Source: Clostridiales bacterium UBA1728 (GTDB taxonomy: Bacteria; Bacillota; Clostridia; Oscillospirales; Oscillospiraceae). From it: DNA of 31,332 nt. The position numbers and the translations under genes were made by a program. Location of the stretch: positions 1 to 31,332 of the forward strand of contig DCIK01000019.1 of NCBI GenBank assembly GCA_002315975.1. Reading direction: 5' to 3'. Numbering within the stretch: position 1 is the first letter of the stretch; each line of letters opens with the position of its first letter. Below the pieces are notes generated by a model that was given only the letters and a program-made list of their open reading frames with translations, was not told the origin of the DNA and did not search any database. This document shows positions 17,490 to 26,189 of this stretch, piece after piece.

Positions 17490-18830
17490 TTATCCCTGTG
17501 CCAGCATGGCCTCGGCGACCTTCTTGAAGCCCGCCACATTGGCGCCCACCACCAGATCGCCGGGCTTTCCGACCTCCTCGGCGGCGGCCATGCAGGCGGC
17601 GAAGATGCCCTTCATAATGCCCTGCAGACGCGCATCCACTTCCTCAAAGCTCCAGCTCAGCCGCTGGGAGTTCTGGCTCATCTCCAGACCGCTGACGCTG
17701 ACACCGCCGGCATTGGCGGCCTTGGCGGGGCCGAAGGGGATACCCGCCTTGCGGAAGGTCTCCACGGCCTCGGGGGTGCAGGGCATATTCGCACCCTCAC
17801 ACACCAGCTTCACGCCGTTGGCCAGAAGCTTCTCCGCACCCTCGCCGTCCAGCTCGTTCTGGGTGGCACAGGGGAGAGCAATGTCACACTTCACGCCCCA
17901 GATACCCTTGCAGCCCTCGTGATACTCGCTGCCGGGAACCGCAGGGGCGTATTCCCTGATGCGAGCGCGTTTCTTCAGCTTCAGCTCCTTGACCACATCC
18001 AGCTTAATGCCTTCGGGGTCATACACATAGCCGTTGGAGTCGGACATGGCCACAACCCTTGCGCCCAGCGCCATGGCCTTTTCGGCGGCGAAGATGGCCA
18101 CATTGCCGCTGCCGGAGATGACCACGGTCTTGCCCACGAAATCGGTGTTCAGCAGAGCGCGGAGCATTTCGGAGGTGTAGTAGCAGATGCCGTAGCCGGT
18201 GGCTTCGGTGCGGGCGAGAGAGCCGCCGTAGGGGATGCCCTTGCCGGTGAGCACACCGCCCTCGAAGGCACCCACAATGCGCTTGTACTGGCCGAAGAGA
18301 TAGCCCACCTCCCGGGCGCCCACGCCGATGTCGCCGGCGGGTACGTCGGTGTTGGGGCCGATGTGGCGGTAGAGCTCGGTCATGAAGCTCTGGCAGAAGC
18401 GCTTGATCTCACCGTCGGACCTGCCGTGGGGATCAAAGTCGCTGCCGCCCTTGCCGCCGCCCATGGGCAGGGTGGTGAGAGAATTTTTCAGCGTCTGCTC
18501 AAAGCCCAGAAACTTCATTACGGAAGCGTTCACCGTGGGATGGAAGCGCAGACCGCCCTTGTAGGGGCCGATGGCGGAGTTGAACTGTACCCGGAAGCCC
18601 CGGTTTACCCGCAGCTTGCCACTGTCATCCGTCCAGGGAACCTGAAAGGTAATCATCCGCTCCGGCTCCACGAAGCGCTCTAAAATGCCCTCGCGCTCGT
18701 ATTCCGGATGCTGCTCAATGATACTCTCAAGGCTCTCCAGCACTTCCCGGAGAGCCTGATGAAACTCGCTCTCCCCGGGATTTCGCGCCACAGCTTCGGC
18801 GTAGACGCGCTGTACATAGCTGTTTTTCAT
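17490..18830 (-). CDS. gdhA: Glutamate dehydrogenase, NADP-type family I
   Basis: A 446-residue hexameric dehydrogenase interconverting glutamate and 2-oxoglutarate plus ammonia. IGPYKGGLRFHP contains substrate-binding Lys91 and TLPMGGGKGGSDFDP has catalytic Lys127. A Rossmann region (ISGSGNVAIFAAEKA) follows, and VSGLEMSQNSQRLSW is typical of the family near the C-terminus. Length is standard for the roughly 450-residue bacterial class; NADPH preference is family-based inference. GGAG lies 8 nt upstream. Its ATG overlaps the stop of the small membrane gene by 4 nt (ATGA), making it the third gene of a coupled operon. Confidence 0.97.
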   Translation of the reverse strand: MKNSYVQRVYAEAVARNPGESEFHQALREVLESLESIIEQHPEYEREGILERFVEPERMITFQVPWTDDSGKLRVNRGFRVQFNSAIGPYKGGLRFHPTVNASVMKFLGFEQTLKNSLTTLPMGGGKGGSDFDPHGRSDGEIKRFCQSFMTELYRHIGPNTDVPAGDIGVGAREVGYLFGQYKRIVGAFEGGVLTGKGIPYGGSLARTEATGYGICYYTSEMLRALLNTDFVGKTVVISGSGNVAIFAAEKAMALGARVVAMSDSNGYVYDPEGIKLDVVKELKLKKRARIREYAPAVPGSEYHEGCKGIWGVKCDIALPCATQNELDGEGAEKLLANGVKLVCEGANMPCTPEAVETFRKAGIPFGPAKAANAGGVSVSGLEMSQNSQRLSWSFEEVDARLQGIMKGIFAACMAAAEEVGKPGDLVVGANVAGFKKVAEAMLAQG

Positions 18831-19066
18831 TTTTTGCGCTCCTCTTGATCCGGACTCCGTCCGTACTCCGAGCTTCTCCAGTCGGCACGCTGACGGGCAA
18901 TATCGATGATGGCCTGGATGATGACCAGCACAAGGAAGATCATCAGGGGAATTTTGAAAACATCCCGACTGAGCATATGCATCATGGGATTCACCCGGTC
19001 GATGACCCAGAGCGTGAGGAAAATCAGGGACATATCAACGCAGATGTGGGGCAGCAGTCTCTTCAT
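18827..19066 (-). CDS. Small two-helix membrane protein
   Basis: A 79-residue protein with two hydrophobic segments (about residues 8-23, ICVDMSLIFLTLWVID, and 38-57, IPLMIFLVLVIIQAIIDIAR) and a charged C-terminus ending in QEERKK. I do not recognise a family. It sits between the phosphodiester glycosidase and gdhA with 4-nt ATGA overlaps at both ends, strong evidence that it is translated. Function is unknown. Confidence 0.8.
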   Translation of the reverse strand: MKRLLPHICVDMSLIFLTLWVIDRVNPMMHMLSRDVFKIPLMIFLVLVIIQAIIDIARQRADWRSSEYGRSPDQEERKK

Positions 19067-20088
19067 GACTCTTTTCCTCCCTCCACAAAACCGTCAGCTA
19101 TATAGATGATATCAGAGGACTGACGATTGAACTTGGTGCTGGCCAGCTGGCCGTTCCAGTAGATGTAGGAGGACTCGCCGCCGTCGAGATTGTAGGCCTG
19201 CACACAGCCCAGCGAGAGCATAAGCTCCGAGAGATCGTTGAGGGTGATGCCTCCGGATTCCTTGATGCGGCCTTCCACCTGCACAAAGCAGTAGTGACCG
19301 GGCTCAATGCAGCCCAGAGCGCTGCGGGGATTCTTGCGGAAGATGGAATTTTTGCTGTTATCGATGGCCACGCCGTCCTTGACCAGAATGGGGCCGAAGG
19401 CCCAGGCCTGCCAGGCGGAGTTGTCCACCAGATACTGCACATCGTAATCCTCGGCGCTGATGCACTCCATCCTGCCGTCCGGGAAGATGGCGCAGACCGC
19501 TTCGTTGGGGGTCTCCCGATAGAGCACACCGTTGCGGATGACCACACCCTCCAGACGCCCACCGTAGTAATCGCCGGAAATGGCAACGACAGCATCATTG
19601 TCGGAGGCGATGGTCTCAAAGGGCTCAGAGTAGGACATACCCTCGTTGCGGAATTCGCCGTGGGCAAAGGCTGTGCGGAAGTATTCGAGCCTGCGCACAT
19701 AAATATCTGCCACGTGATAGAGAAGAAAGCCCTTCTGTACGCTCATGTATCGGACGCAGACATTGGCGCTGCGGTACTCGTTTTTGGTGCAGATGATCTC
19801 ACCGTCTGTGAACTGCTCAGGGAAGGACAGAGAGAAATCTCCGATTTCGGGTTCAGGCTCGGGTTCGGGCGTAGCTTCAATCTCGGGTTCCTCTGTCTCG
19901 CTGGGCAGCGGCTCCGCAACAGGCTCTGCAGTGGGAGTGGGCGAAGTGAGCACAAGCGGTTCAAGCTCTGCCTCCCGGGGCAGAACATGGTGAAACAGGG
20001 CGAATACGAGCAGCCCCAGAGTAACGGCAAAGGCATCCAATAATATGACTGCCCATATGGGCAGCGGTTCACTGTTTTTTCTGTTCAT
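19063..20088 (-). CDS. Membrane-anchored phosphodiester glycosidase (NAGPA domain)
   Basis: A 341-residue protein with an N-terminal membrane anchor (about residues 11-35), a Pro/Glu/Thr-rich linker (about 45-85) and an extracellular phosphodiester glycosidase domain (PF09992 type). Diagnostic stretches are VVAISGDYYGG, FGPILVKDG, RSALGC and YNLDGGESSYIYWNG near the end. The family removes GlcNAc from phosphodiester-linked sugars, for example in wall polymers; the exact substrate is unknown. The ATG at 20086-20088 has only a weak ribosome site, with GGAG about 15 nt upstream. First gene of the operon with the small membrane protein and gdhA. Confidence 0.88.
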   Translation of the reverse strand: MNRKNSEPLPIWAVILLDAFAVTLGLLVFALFHHVLPREAELEPLVLTSPTPTAEPVAEPLPSETEEPEIEATPEPEPEPEIGDFSLSFPEQFTDGEIICTKNEYRSANVCVRYMSVQKGFLLYHVADIYVRRLEYFRTAFAHGEFRNEGMSYSEPFETIASDNDAVVAISGDYYGGRLEGVVIRNGVLYRETPNEAVCAIFPDGRMECISAEDYDVQYLVDNSAWQAWAFGPILVKDGVAIDNSKNSIFRKNPRSALGCIEPGHYCFVQVEGRIKESGGITLNDLSELMLSLGCVQAYNLDGGESSYIYWNGQLASTKFNRQSSDIIYIADGFVEGGKES

Positions 20089-20130
20089 CTTATTTTCTTT
20101 TTTCTCCGATTTCGCTAAGAGTCAAGCTAT

Positions 20131-20158
20131 AGTATATCCGCTTCTGCCTCTCTGTCAA
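20131..20158 (-). promoter_or_regulatory. Promoter of the glycosidase-gdhA operon
   Basis: On the minus strand, TTGACA (20153-20158), 16 nt, TATACT (20131-20136), about 40 nt before the ATG at 20088. Confidence 0.65.
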
Positions 20159-20172
20159 GGAACAAAGAAAGA

Positions 20173-20220
20173 CAGAAAATGTGAGTCAGGGAACCTGTCC
20201 CCGCTGACTCACATTTTCTG
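20173..20220. repeat. Bulged-hairpin repeat, copy 3, with extended arms
   Basis: The core copy is at 20181-20212. Here it is embedded in a perfect 17-bp inverted repeat (20173-20189 with 20204-20220) whose extra arms CAGAAAAT and ATTTTCTG are not in the other copies. It lies between the divergent promoters of the glycosidase operon and uvrA, next to both -35 boxes. Confidence 0.85.
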
Positions 20221-20221
20221 C

Positions 20222-20250
20222 TTGTCATTTGCGGGAATCAGCGGTATAAT
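20222..20250 (+). promoter_or_regulatory. SigA-type promoter of uvrA
   Basis: TTGTCA (20222-20227), 17 nt, TATAAT (20245-20250). Transcription should start near 20257, only about 7 nt before the ATG at 20264 and 28 nt before the GTG at 20285. Confidence 0.75.
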
Positions 20251-20284
20251 ATCCTGTCAAACTATGAACAAGAGGCTGAACGCG

Positions 20285-23122
20285 GTGAATGACAGCATTA
20301 TCGTCCGGGGTGCCCGGCAGAACAATCTGAAGAATATACAGCTGGAGATACCCAGAGACAGGCTGGTGGTGTTCACCGGCCTCTCCGGCTCCGGCAAGTC
20401 CACTCTCGCCTTTGATACCATCTATGCCGAGGGTCAGCGCCGCTATGTGGAGTCCCTCTCCAGCTATGCCCGCCAGTTTTTAGGGCAGATGGACAAGCCC
20501 GATGTGGACTATATCGAGGGTCTGTCCCCGGCCATCTCCATCGATCAGAAGACCACCTCCCGCAACCCCCGTTCCACGGTGGGTACGGTTACGGAAATAT
20601 ACGATTATCTGCGCCTTTTATGGGCGCGGGTGGGTACCCCCCACTGTCCCAGGTGCGGCAAGGAGATCCGCCGCCAGACCATAGACGAGATCATCGATCA
20701 GGTGATGCAGCTCCCCGAGAAAACCCGCATCCAGATTCTCGCCCCGGTGATCCGCGCCCGTAAGGGCGAGCACGCCAGAATCTTCGAGGACGCCCGCAAA
20801 AGCGGCTATGTCCGCGCCCGGGTGGACGGCAGCATCTATGACCTCTCCGAGACCATCGCGCTGGACAAGAACAAAAAGCACAGCATCGAGATTATCGTGG
20901 ATCGTCTGGTGGTCAACGATACCATCCGCCGCCGCCTCACCGACAGCGTGGAGGTCTGCGCGGCCCTCTCCGGCGGGCTCATCATCGTGGAGCAGCCCAG
21001 CGAGGGCGTGGAGACGCTCTTTTCCCAGAACTACGCCTGCCCCGACTGCGGCATCAGCATTCAGGAGCTGGAGCCCGGTGCCTTCTCCTTCAACAATCCC
21101 GCCGGTGCCTGTCCCAGCTGCACGGGTCTGGGCATCCAGATGAAGATCGATCCGAATCTGGTAATTCCCAATCCCCGACTGAGCCTTCTGAAGGGCGCCA
21201 TCACCGCCTCCGGCTGGAGCAATATCCGGGGCGATACCATCTCCCGTATGTACTTCGATGCCCTGTCGAAGAAATATAAATTCAAGCTGGATGAGCCCTT
21301 TGAGAGTCTCAGCAACGAGGCTCAGAAGGTCATCCTCTACGGTACCGGCGGCGAAAAGCTCTCGCTCCATTACGAGCAGGAGCGGGGCACCGGCACCCTC
21401 ACCCAGCCCTTTGAGGGCATTATCAACAACTTAGAGCGCCGCTACAAAGAAACCCAGTCTCCCGCCGTCCGCGCCGAGATCGAGGAGTGCATGAGCGAGT
21501 GCACCTGCCCCGACTGCCGGGGCAAGCGACTGAGAGCGGAGGTTCTGGCCGTTACCGTGGGCGGAAAGTCCATCACAGACTTCTGCGAGCTGTCCGTGAA
21601 GGAGGCTCTGCCCTTTATGGAGCAGGTGGAGAAGGAGCTGGACGAGACCAAAAAGGCCATCGGCGAGCGTATCTTCAAGGAAATCCGTACCCGTCTGGGC
21701 TTTCTGCAGAGCGTGGGGCTCCAGTACCTGACCCTCTCCCGGGCAGCGGGCACCCTCTCCGGCGGCGAGGCTCAGCGAATCCGGCTGGCCACCCAGATCG
21801 GCAGCGGGCTCATGGGCGTGCTCTATATTCTGGACGAGCCCTCCATCGGCCTCCACCAGCGGGACAATGCCAAGCTCCTGAAAACCATGTTCGACCTGCG
21901 CGACATGGGCAATACTCTCATCGTGGTGGAGCATGACGAGGACACCATCCGCGCCGCCGACTATCTGGTGGACATCGGCCCCGGCGCGGGCGTACACGGG
22001 GGCGAGATCGTTGCCACCGGCAGCGTGGAGGACATCTGCGCCTGCTCCCGGAGCGTCACCGGCGACTATCTCAGCGGCAGAAGGAAGATCGCCGTGCCTG
22101 CCCAAAGACGAAAGGGCAACGGCCAGAGCCTTACGGTGCGTAAGGCCACGGAGAATAACCTGCGGGGCATCGATGTGGCCTTCCCGCTGGGCTGCCTCAT
22201 CTGTGTCACCGGCGTGTCCGGCAGCGGCAAGTCCTCTCTGGTCAACGAGGTATTATATAAGCGGCTGGCCGCGGAGAAGATGCGCACCAAGACCCGTCCC
22301 GGCAAATGCGAGGACATCGAGGGGCTGCAGTATGTGGATAAGGTCATCGCCATTGACCAGAGCCCCATCGGCCGCTCTCCCCGCAGCAATCCCGCCACCT
22401 ATACGGGGCTGTTCAACGATATCCGGGAGCTGATGGCCTCCACCCGGGATGCCTCCCTCCGGGGCTATAACGCCGGACGCTTCAGCTTCAACACCCGGGG
22501 CGGCCGCTGCGAGGCCTGCGCCGGTGACGGTATGCTGAAAATCGAGATGCACTTCCTGCCGGATGTGTATGTACCCTGCGAGGTCTGCAAGGGCAAGCGC
22601 TACAACCGCGAGACTCTGGAGGTGCACTACAAGGGCAAGAACATTGCCGATATTCTGGATATGACCGTGGAGGAGGCCTGCACCTTCTTCGAGAATCTGC
22701 CTAAGCTCCAGCCCAAGCTCCGCACCCTTATGGATGTGGGTCTGGGCTATGTGAAGCTGGGCCAGAGCGCCACCACCCTCTCCGGCGGCGAGGCCCAGCG
22801 GGTCAAGCTGGCCTCCGAGCTCTCCCGGAGAAGCACGGGCAAAACCGTCTATGTGCTGGACGAGCCCACCACGGGGCTCCACATGGCCGACATCCACCGA
22901 CTGGTGGATGTGATGCAGCGGCTGGCCGAGGGCGGCAACACCGTCATCGTTATCGAGCACAATTTAGATGTGATCAAATGCGCCGATTATCTCATCGACC
23001 TGGGCCCCGAGGGCGGCGACGGCGGCGGTACGCTGGTCTTCGCCGGTACCCCTGAGGACTGCGTGAACTGCGAGGCAAGCTATACCGGACAGTTTCTGAA
23101 GGATGTGCTGGCGCGAGGGTGA
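20285..23122 (+). CDS. uvrA: Excinuclease ABC subunit A
   Basis: A 945-residue DNA damage sensor of nucleotide excision repair. It has two ATPase cassettes: Walker A GLSGSGKST (32-40) with LSGGEAQRIRLATQ, and GVSGSGKSS (about 643-651) with LSGGEAQRVKLASE. Zinc modules are intact (CPDC...CPSC and CEAC...CEVC). The start was set at GTG 20285 because AGAGG lies 9 nt upstream, because UvrA proteins normally begin about eight residues before RGARxxNLKNI, and because the leader is then sensible. The alternative ATG at 20264 (7 more codons) has no visible ribosome site. No uvrB/uvrC is in the window. It is followed by repeats and then recD2. Confidence 0.97.
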   Translation: MNDSIIVRGARQNNLKNIQLEIPRDRLVVFTGLSGSGKSTLAFDTIYAEGQRRYVESLSSYARQFLGQMDKPDVDYIEGLSPAISIDQKTTSRNPRSTVGTVTEIYDYLRLLWARVGTPHCPRCGKEIRRQTIDEIIDQVMQLPEKTRIQILAPVIRARKGEHARIFEDARKSGYVRARVDGSIYDLSETIALDKNKKHSIEIIVDRLVVNDTIRRRLTDSVEVCAALSGGLIIVEQPSEGVETLFSQNYACPDCGISIQELEPGAFSFNNPAGACPSCTGLGIQMKIDPNLVIPNPRLSLLKGAITASGWSNIRGDTISRMYFDALSKKYKFKLDEPFESLSNEAQKVILYGTGGEKLSLHYEQERGTGTLTQPFEGIINNLERRYKETQSPAVRAEIEECMSECTCPDCRGKRLRAEVLAVTVGGKSITDFCELSVKEALPFMEQVEKELDETKKAIGERIFKEIRTRLGFLQSVGLQYLTLSRAAGTLSGGEAQRIRLATQIGSGLMGVLYILDEPSIGLHQRDNAKLLKTMFDLRDMGNTLIVVEHDEDTIRAADYLVDIGPGAGVHGGEIVATGSVEDICACSRSVTGDYLSGRRKIAVPAQRRKGNGQSLTVRKATENNLRGIDVAFPLGCLICVTGVSGSGKSSLVNEVLYKRLAAEKMRTKTRPGKCEDIEGLQYVDKVIAIDQSPIGRSPRSNPATYTGLFNDIRELMASTRDASLRGYNAGRFSFNTRGGRCEACAGDGMLKIEMHFLPDVYVPCEVCKGKRYNRETLEVHYKGKNIADILDMTVEEACTFFENLPKLQPKLRTLMDVGLGYVKLGQSATTLSGGEAQRVKLASELSRRSTGKTVYVLDEPTTGLHMADIHRLVDVMQRLAEGGNTVIVIEHNLDVIKCADYLIDLGPEGGDGGGTLVFAGTPEDCVNCEASYTGQFLKDVLARG

Positions 23123-23145
23123 CCCCTCAGCCGCTGCGGCGGCAG

Positions 23146-23191
23146 CTCCCCTTTCAGGGGAGCCGGGGATAAGCCTCCCCTGAAAGGGGAG
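23146..23191. repeat. Inverted CTCCCCTTTCAGGGGAG repeat after uvrA
   Basis: Two 17-bp perfectly inverted units (23146-23162 and 23175-23191), each itself palindromic, separated by 12 nt. It belongs with the GGGAGC/GGGGAG repeats at 10019-10152 and 27241-27304. It fills most of the 113-bp gap before recD2. Confidence 0.75.
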
Positions 23192-23235
23192 GGGAAGCGC
23201 GATTATCAAAACGATTTCAAGGAGGAACACCCCCC

Positions 23236-25440
23236 ATGGACGAACAGCTCATAGACATCAGCGGCACCATCAAGGCCGTGGTCTATCAGAATGAGGAAAA
23301 CGGCTATACCGTCCTGCGGCTGGACATGGGGGATGCTGACCCCGTTACCGTGGTGGGCTGCCTCCCCTTTGCCTCTCCCGGCGAAGGACTGACCGCCTCC
23401 GGCAGGTGGGAGAAGCACCCCAGCCACGGCACCCAGTTCAAGGCCGTCACCGCCCAAAGGCATATGCCGGTGGGGGAAAAGCAGATTTACGCTTACTTGG
23501 CCAGCGGCGCCGTCAAGGGCATAGGCGCTGCCACCGCGACCCTTTTATTAGACAGATTCGGCTCCCGCACCCTGTCCGTCTTAGCCGAGGAGCCCGAAAA
23601 AATCGCCGAGGTGCGGGGCATCACCCTGCGCAAGGCCCGGCAGTACAGCGAGACCTTCCGCAAGCAGGCAGCCCTGCGGGCGCTGATGGAATTTTTAGCC
23701 GTTCACGGCATTTCCCCGGAGTACGCTATGCGCCTCTATAAGGTCTACGCCGATGCCGCACTGGAGAATCTGAAGTCCAACCCCTACATTCTCTCCTCCG
23801 AGCAGATCGGAGGCCGCTTTGACGAGGCCGATGCGCTGGCTCTGTCGCTGGGCTTCGAGGATGACAGTCCCGAGCGCATCAGCGCCGCCCTCATCTACGA
23901 GATGCGCTACAACCTGCAGAACGGTCACAGCTTCCTCCCCCGGGAGAAGCTCACCGCCGCCACCGCTGCCCTCATCGGCGTGGAGCAGGAGAACGCGGAG
24001 GAATGCCTGGATATGCTGCAGGATGCCGAGGATGTGGTACTCTGCACCGTGGCGGGGGTCAACGCCGTGTACCTGCGGGGTCTCTACGAGGCCGAGGAGG
24101 GCAGCGCCGAAAAGCTCAGGGCCATGGCTGCCCTGCGCCTTTCCTCCAAGGCCGACCCCGATGCCTTAGTGGATCGGCTGGAGCAGCAGCAGGGCATACG
24201 CTATGCCCCCATGCAGAGAGAGGCCATCCGTTTGGCTGCGGAGCGGGAGCTCTTAGTGCTCACCGGCGGCCCCGGCACCGGAAAAACGACCATTATCAAG
24301 GGCATTTTAGCCCTCTATGCCAATCTGGGTGTGGACAGCATTCTCTGTGCGCCCACAGGACGTGCGGCCAAGCGCATGACCGAGCTCACCGGCAAGGAGG
24401 CCTACACCATCCACCGCCTTTTAGGTGCCGGCTGGGACAGCGAGGGCGACCGGGTGGTCTTCAAGCGAGACGAGGACGACCCCCTCCGCTGCGATGCGGT
24501 GATTTTAGATGAGTGCTCCATGGTGGACATCACCCTGCTCTATGCGCTTTTGCGGGCGCTGCCCAAGGACTGCCGCCTCATATTGGTGGGCGACTGCGAC
24601 CAGTTGCCCAGCGTGGGCCCCGGCAGCGTACTATTGGATATACTCCGCTCCAACGCCGTGGCTACGGTGCGCCTGCGGGAGGTGTTCCGGCAGGGAGAGG
24701 AGAGCCATATCGTCCGCAACGCCCACAGCATCAATGAGGGCGTACAGCCCCAGTGGCAGGAGAACAAGGGCGACTTCTTCTTTCTGGCCCGCCCCGGCGG
24801 GGAAAAGCTCAGTACCACCATTGTGGAGCTGTGCCGGGATCGTCTGCCCAGCCGTATGGGCTTCGATCCGAAGGATATTCAGGTACTGACCCCCTCCCGC
24901 AAGGGTGAGTGCGGCACCTACGCCCTCAACACACTCCTGCAGGCGGCTCTGAACCCCCCAAGCCCCGACAAGAAGGAAAAGACCTTCGGCGAACGGGTAT
25001 TCCGGGAGGGCGACCGGGTCATGCAGATTCGCAACGACTACGACATTCCCTGGACGCGGGGCGAGAAGGAGAGCGGCACCGGCATCTTCAACGGCGATGT
25101 GGGCACCATCTTAGAGGTAGACAGCGAGCATGAGCTCCTCTACATAGACTTTGACGACAAGCGCACCCCCTACGGCTTTGAGCAGTTGGGCGAGCTGGAG
25201 CTGGCCTATGCCGTCACGGTGCATAAGGCCCAGGGCAGCGAGTACCCCGCCGTGATTCTGGCGCTGGGGAAAACGCCCTCCCGCCTCTGCTCCCGGGATC
25301 TGCTCTACACCGCCGTCACCCGGGCGAGGAAGCTCCTCATCATCGTGGGCGACAAGAGCATCGCCGGGGGCATGGTGGACAATGCCCGCAAGACCCGGCG
25401 CTACAGCGGCCTTCGGGCAAGACTGGCCGGTGAGGTATGA
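23236..25440 (+). CDS. recD2: RecD2-type DNA helicase
   Basis: A 734-residue helicase of the RecD2 group found in bacteria lacking RecBC, acting 5'-3' in recombination and repair. The N-terminus has an OB-like region (SGTIKAVVYQNEENGYTVLRL) and helix-hairpin-helix stretches (AVKGIGAATATLLLDRFG, EVRGITLRKA). Motor motifs are Walker A GGPGTGKTT (344-352), ILDECSMVD, and the SF1B C-terminal motif AVTVHKAQGSEYPAV and YTAVTRARK. GGAGG lies 10 nt upstream of the ATG. Its end overlaps comF by 4 nt. Following uvrA on the same strand fits a repair theme, but a repeat separates them. Confidence 0.95.
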   Translation: MDEQLIDISGTIKAVVYQNEENGYTVLRLDMGDADPVTVVGCLPFASPGEGLTASGRWEKHPSHGTQFKAVTAQRHMPVGEKQIYAYLASGAVKGIGAATATLLLDRFGSRTLSVLAEEPEKIAEVRGITLRKARQYSETFRKQAALRALMEFLAVHGISPEYAMRLYKVYADAALENLKSNPYILSSEQIGGRFDEADALALSLGFEDDSPERISAALIYEMRYNLQNGHSFLPREKLTAATAALIGVEQENAEECLDMLQDAEDVVLCTVAGVNAVYLRGLYEAEEGSAEKLRAMAALRLSSKADPDALVDRLEQQQGIRYAPMQREAIRLAAERELLVLTGGPGTGKTTIIKGILALYANLGVDSILCAPTGRAAKRMTELTGKEAYTIHRLLGAGWDSEGDRVVFKRDEDDPLRCDAVILDECSMVDITLLYALLRALPKDCRLILVGDCDQLPSVGPGSVLLDILRSNAVATVRLREVFRQGEESHIVRNAHSINEGVQPQWQENKGDFFFLARPGGEKLSTTIVELCRDRLPSRMGFDPKDIQVLTPSRKGECGTYALNTLLQAALNPPSPDKKEKTFGERVFREGDRVMQIRNDYDIPWTRGEKESGTGIFNGDVGTILEVDSEHELLYIDFDDKRTPYGFEQLGELELAYAVTVHKAQGSEYPAVILALGKTPSRLCSRDLLYTAVTRARKLLIIVGDKSIAGGMVDNARKTRRYSGLRARLAGEV

Positions 25441-26090
25441 AGCTGTTTACAACCCTGCTGGATCTGGTCTTTCCGCCCCGCTGTGTGTTCTGCCATGAGC
25501 TGCTGCCCTTAGACAGCCCCGCCGTCTGCGAGCGCTGCGAAAAGAGCCTGCAGCGCTACCGGGGCGAGGACAAGGCCGAGTTTGTGGAGCGGGCCGTGGC
25601 ACCCTTCCGCTATAAGGACGATGTGAAGGAATCCCTCCACCGCTACAAGTTCGGTGGCCGGGACTTCTACGCCAGGACCTACGCGCTCTATATGGCCGAC
25701 ACCCTGCGGGAGAGCCGTATCGAGTTTGATATCCTCTCCTATGTACCCCTGCACCCCAGACGCAGGCGTTCCCGGGGCTACGATCAGGCACAGCTGCTGG
25801 CTGTGGAGCTGGGGAAGCTGCTGGGGACTGAGCCCGTTCCCCTCCTGCGCAAAATCCGCAATGCCTCACCCCAGTCCGGAAAGCCTGACGCCGCCGCAAG
25901 ACGCGCCAATATCTCCGGCTGCTACGGGCTTCTGCCGGGGACGGATGTGAGCGAGAAGAAAATTTTGCTGGTGGACGATGTATTCACCACCGGCGCCACC
26001 CTCTCCGAGTGCGCCCGCATCCTGCTGATGGCCGGAGCCGACGAGGTAAACGCCCTGACCGTTGCCAGCGCCCACAGGAAGAATCAATGA
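25437..26090 (+). CDS. comF: ComF-family phosphoribosyltransferase
   Basis: A 217-residue protein with an N-terminal zinc motif (CVFC...CERC within about residues 16-36) and a C-terminal phosphoribosyltransferase domain (ILLVDDVFTTGATLSEC). In competent bacteria ComF helps DNA uptake; in others its role is unclear. The ATG overlaps the recD2 stop (ATGA) with GAGG only 1 nt away, so translation is coupled. Its own stop codon TGA (26088-26090) is the first base triplet of a bulged-hairpin repeat, so the last bases of the gene were probably set by repeat insertion. Confidence 0.9.
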   Translation: MKLFTTLLDLVFPPRCVFCHELLPLDSPAVCERCEKSLQRYRGEDKAEFVERAVAPFRYKDDVKESLHRYKFGGRDFYARTYALYMADTLRESRIEFDILSYVPLHPRRRRSRGYDQAQLLAVELGKLLGTEPVPLLRKIRNASPQSGKPDAAARRANISGCYGLLPGTDVSEKKILLVDDVFTTGATLSECARILLMAGADEVNALTVASAHRKNQ

Positions 26091-26116
26091 GTCACGGGGA
26101 CAGGTTCCCTGACTCA
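26088..26116. repeat. Bulged-hairpin repeat, copy 4
   Basis: TGAGTCA-CG-GGGA-caggt-TCCC-TGACTCA. The comF stop codon is its first triplet. It is head-to-head with the next copy, 19 nt apart. Confidence 0.85.
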
Positions 26117-26135
26117 CTGTCGGCTTTCTCCAAAA

Positions 26136-26165
26136 TGAGTCAAGGAACCTGTCCCCGGTGACTCA
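26136..26165. repeat. Bulged-hairpin repeat, copy 5
   Basis: TGAGTCA-A-GGAACCTGTCC-CCGG-TGACTCA, inverted relative to copy 4. It ends 24 nt before the mreB-like start. No mreB promoter was seen around the pair. Confidence 0.85.
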
Positions 26166-26189
26166 CAATAAACTATGAGGTGAAAAACC

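Noticed and set aside
17424..18683. A 419-codon frame on the plus strand opposite gdhA
   Set aside because: It starts inside murI, crosses the bidirectional terminator and mirrors gdhA, which has all catalytic motifs.
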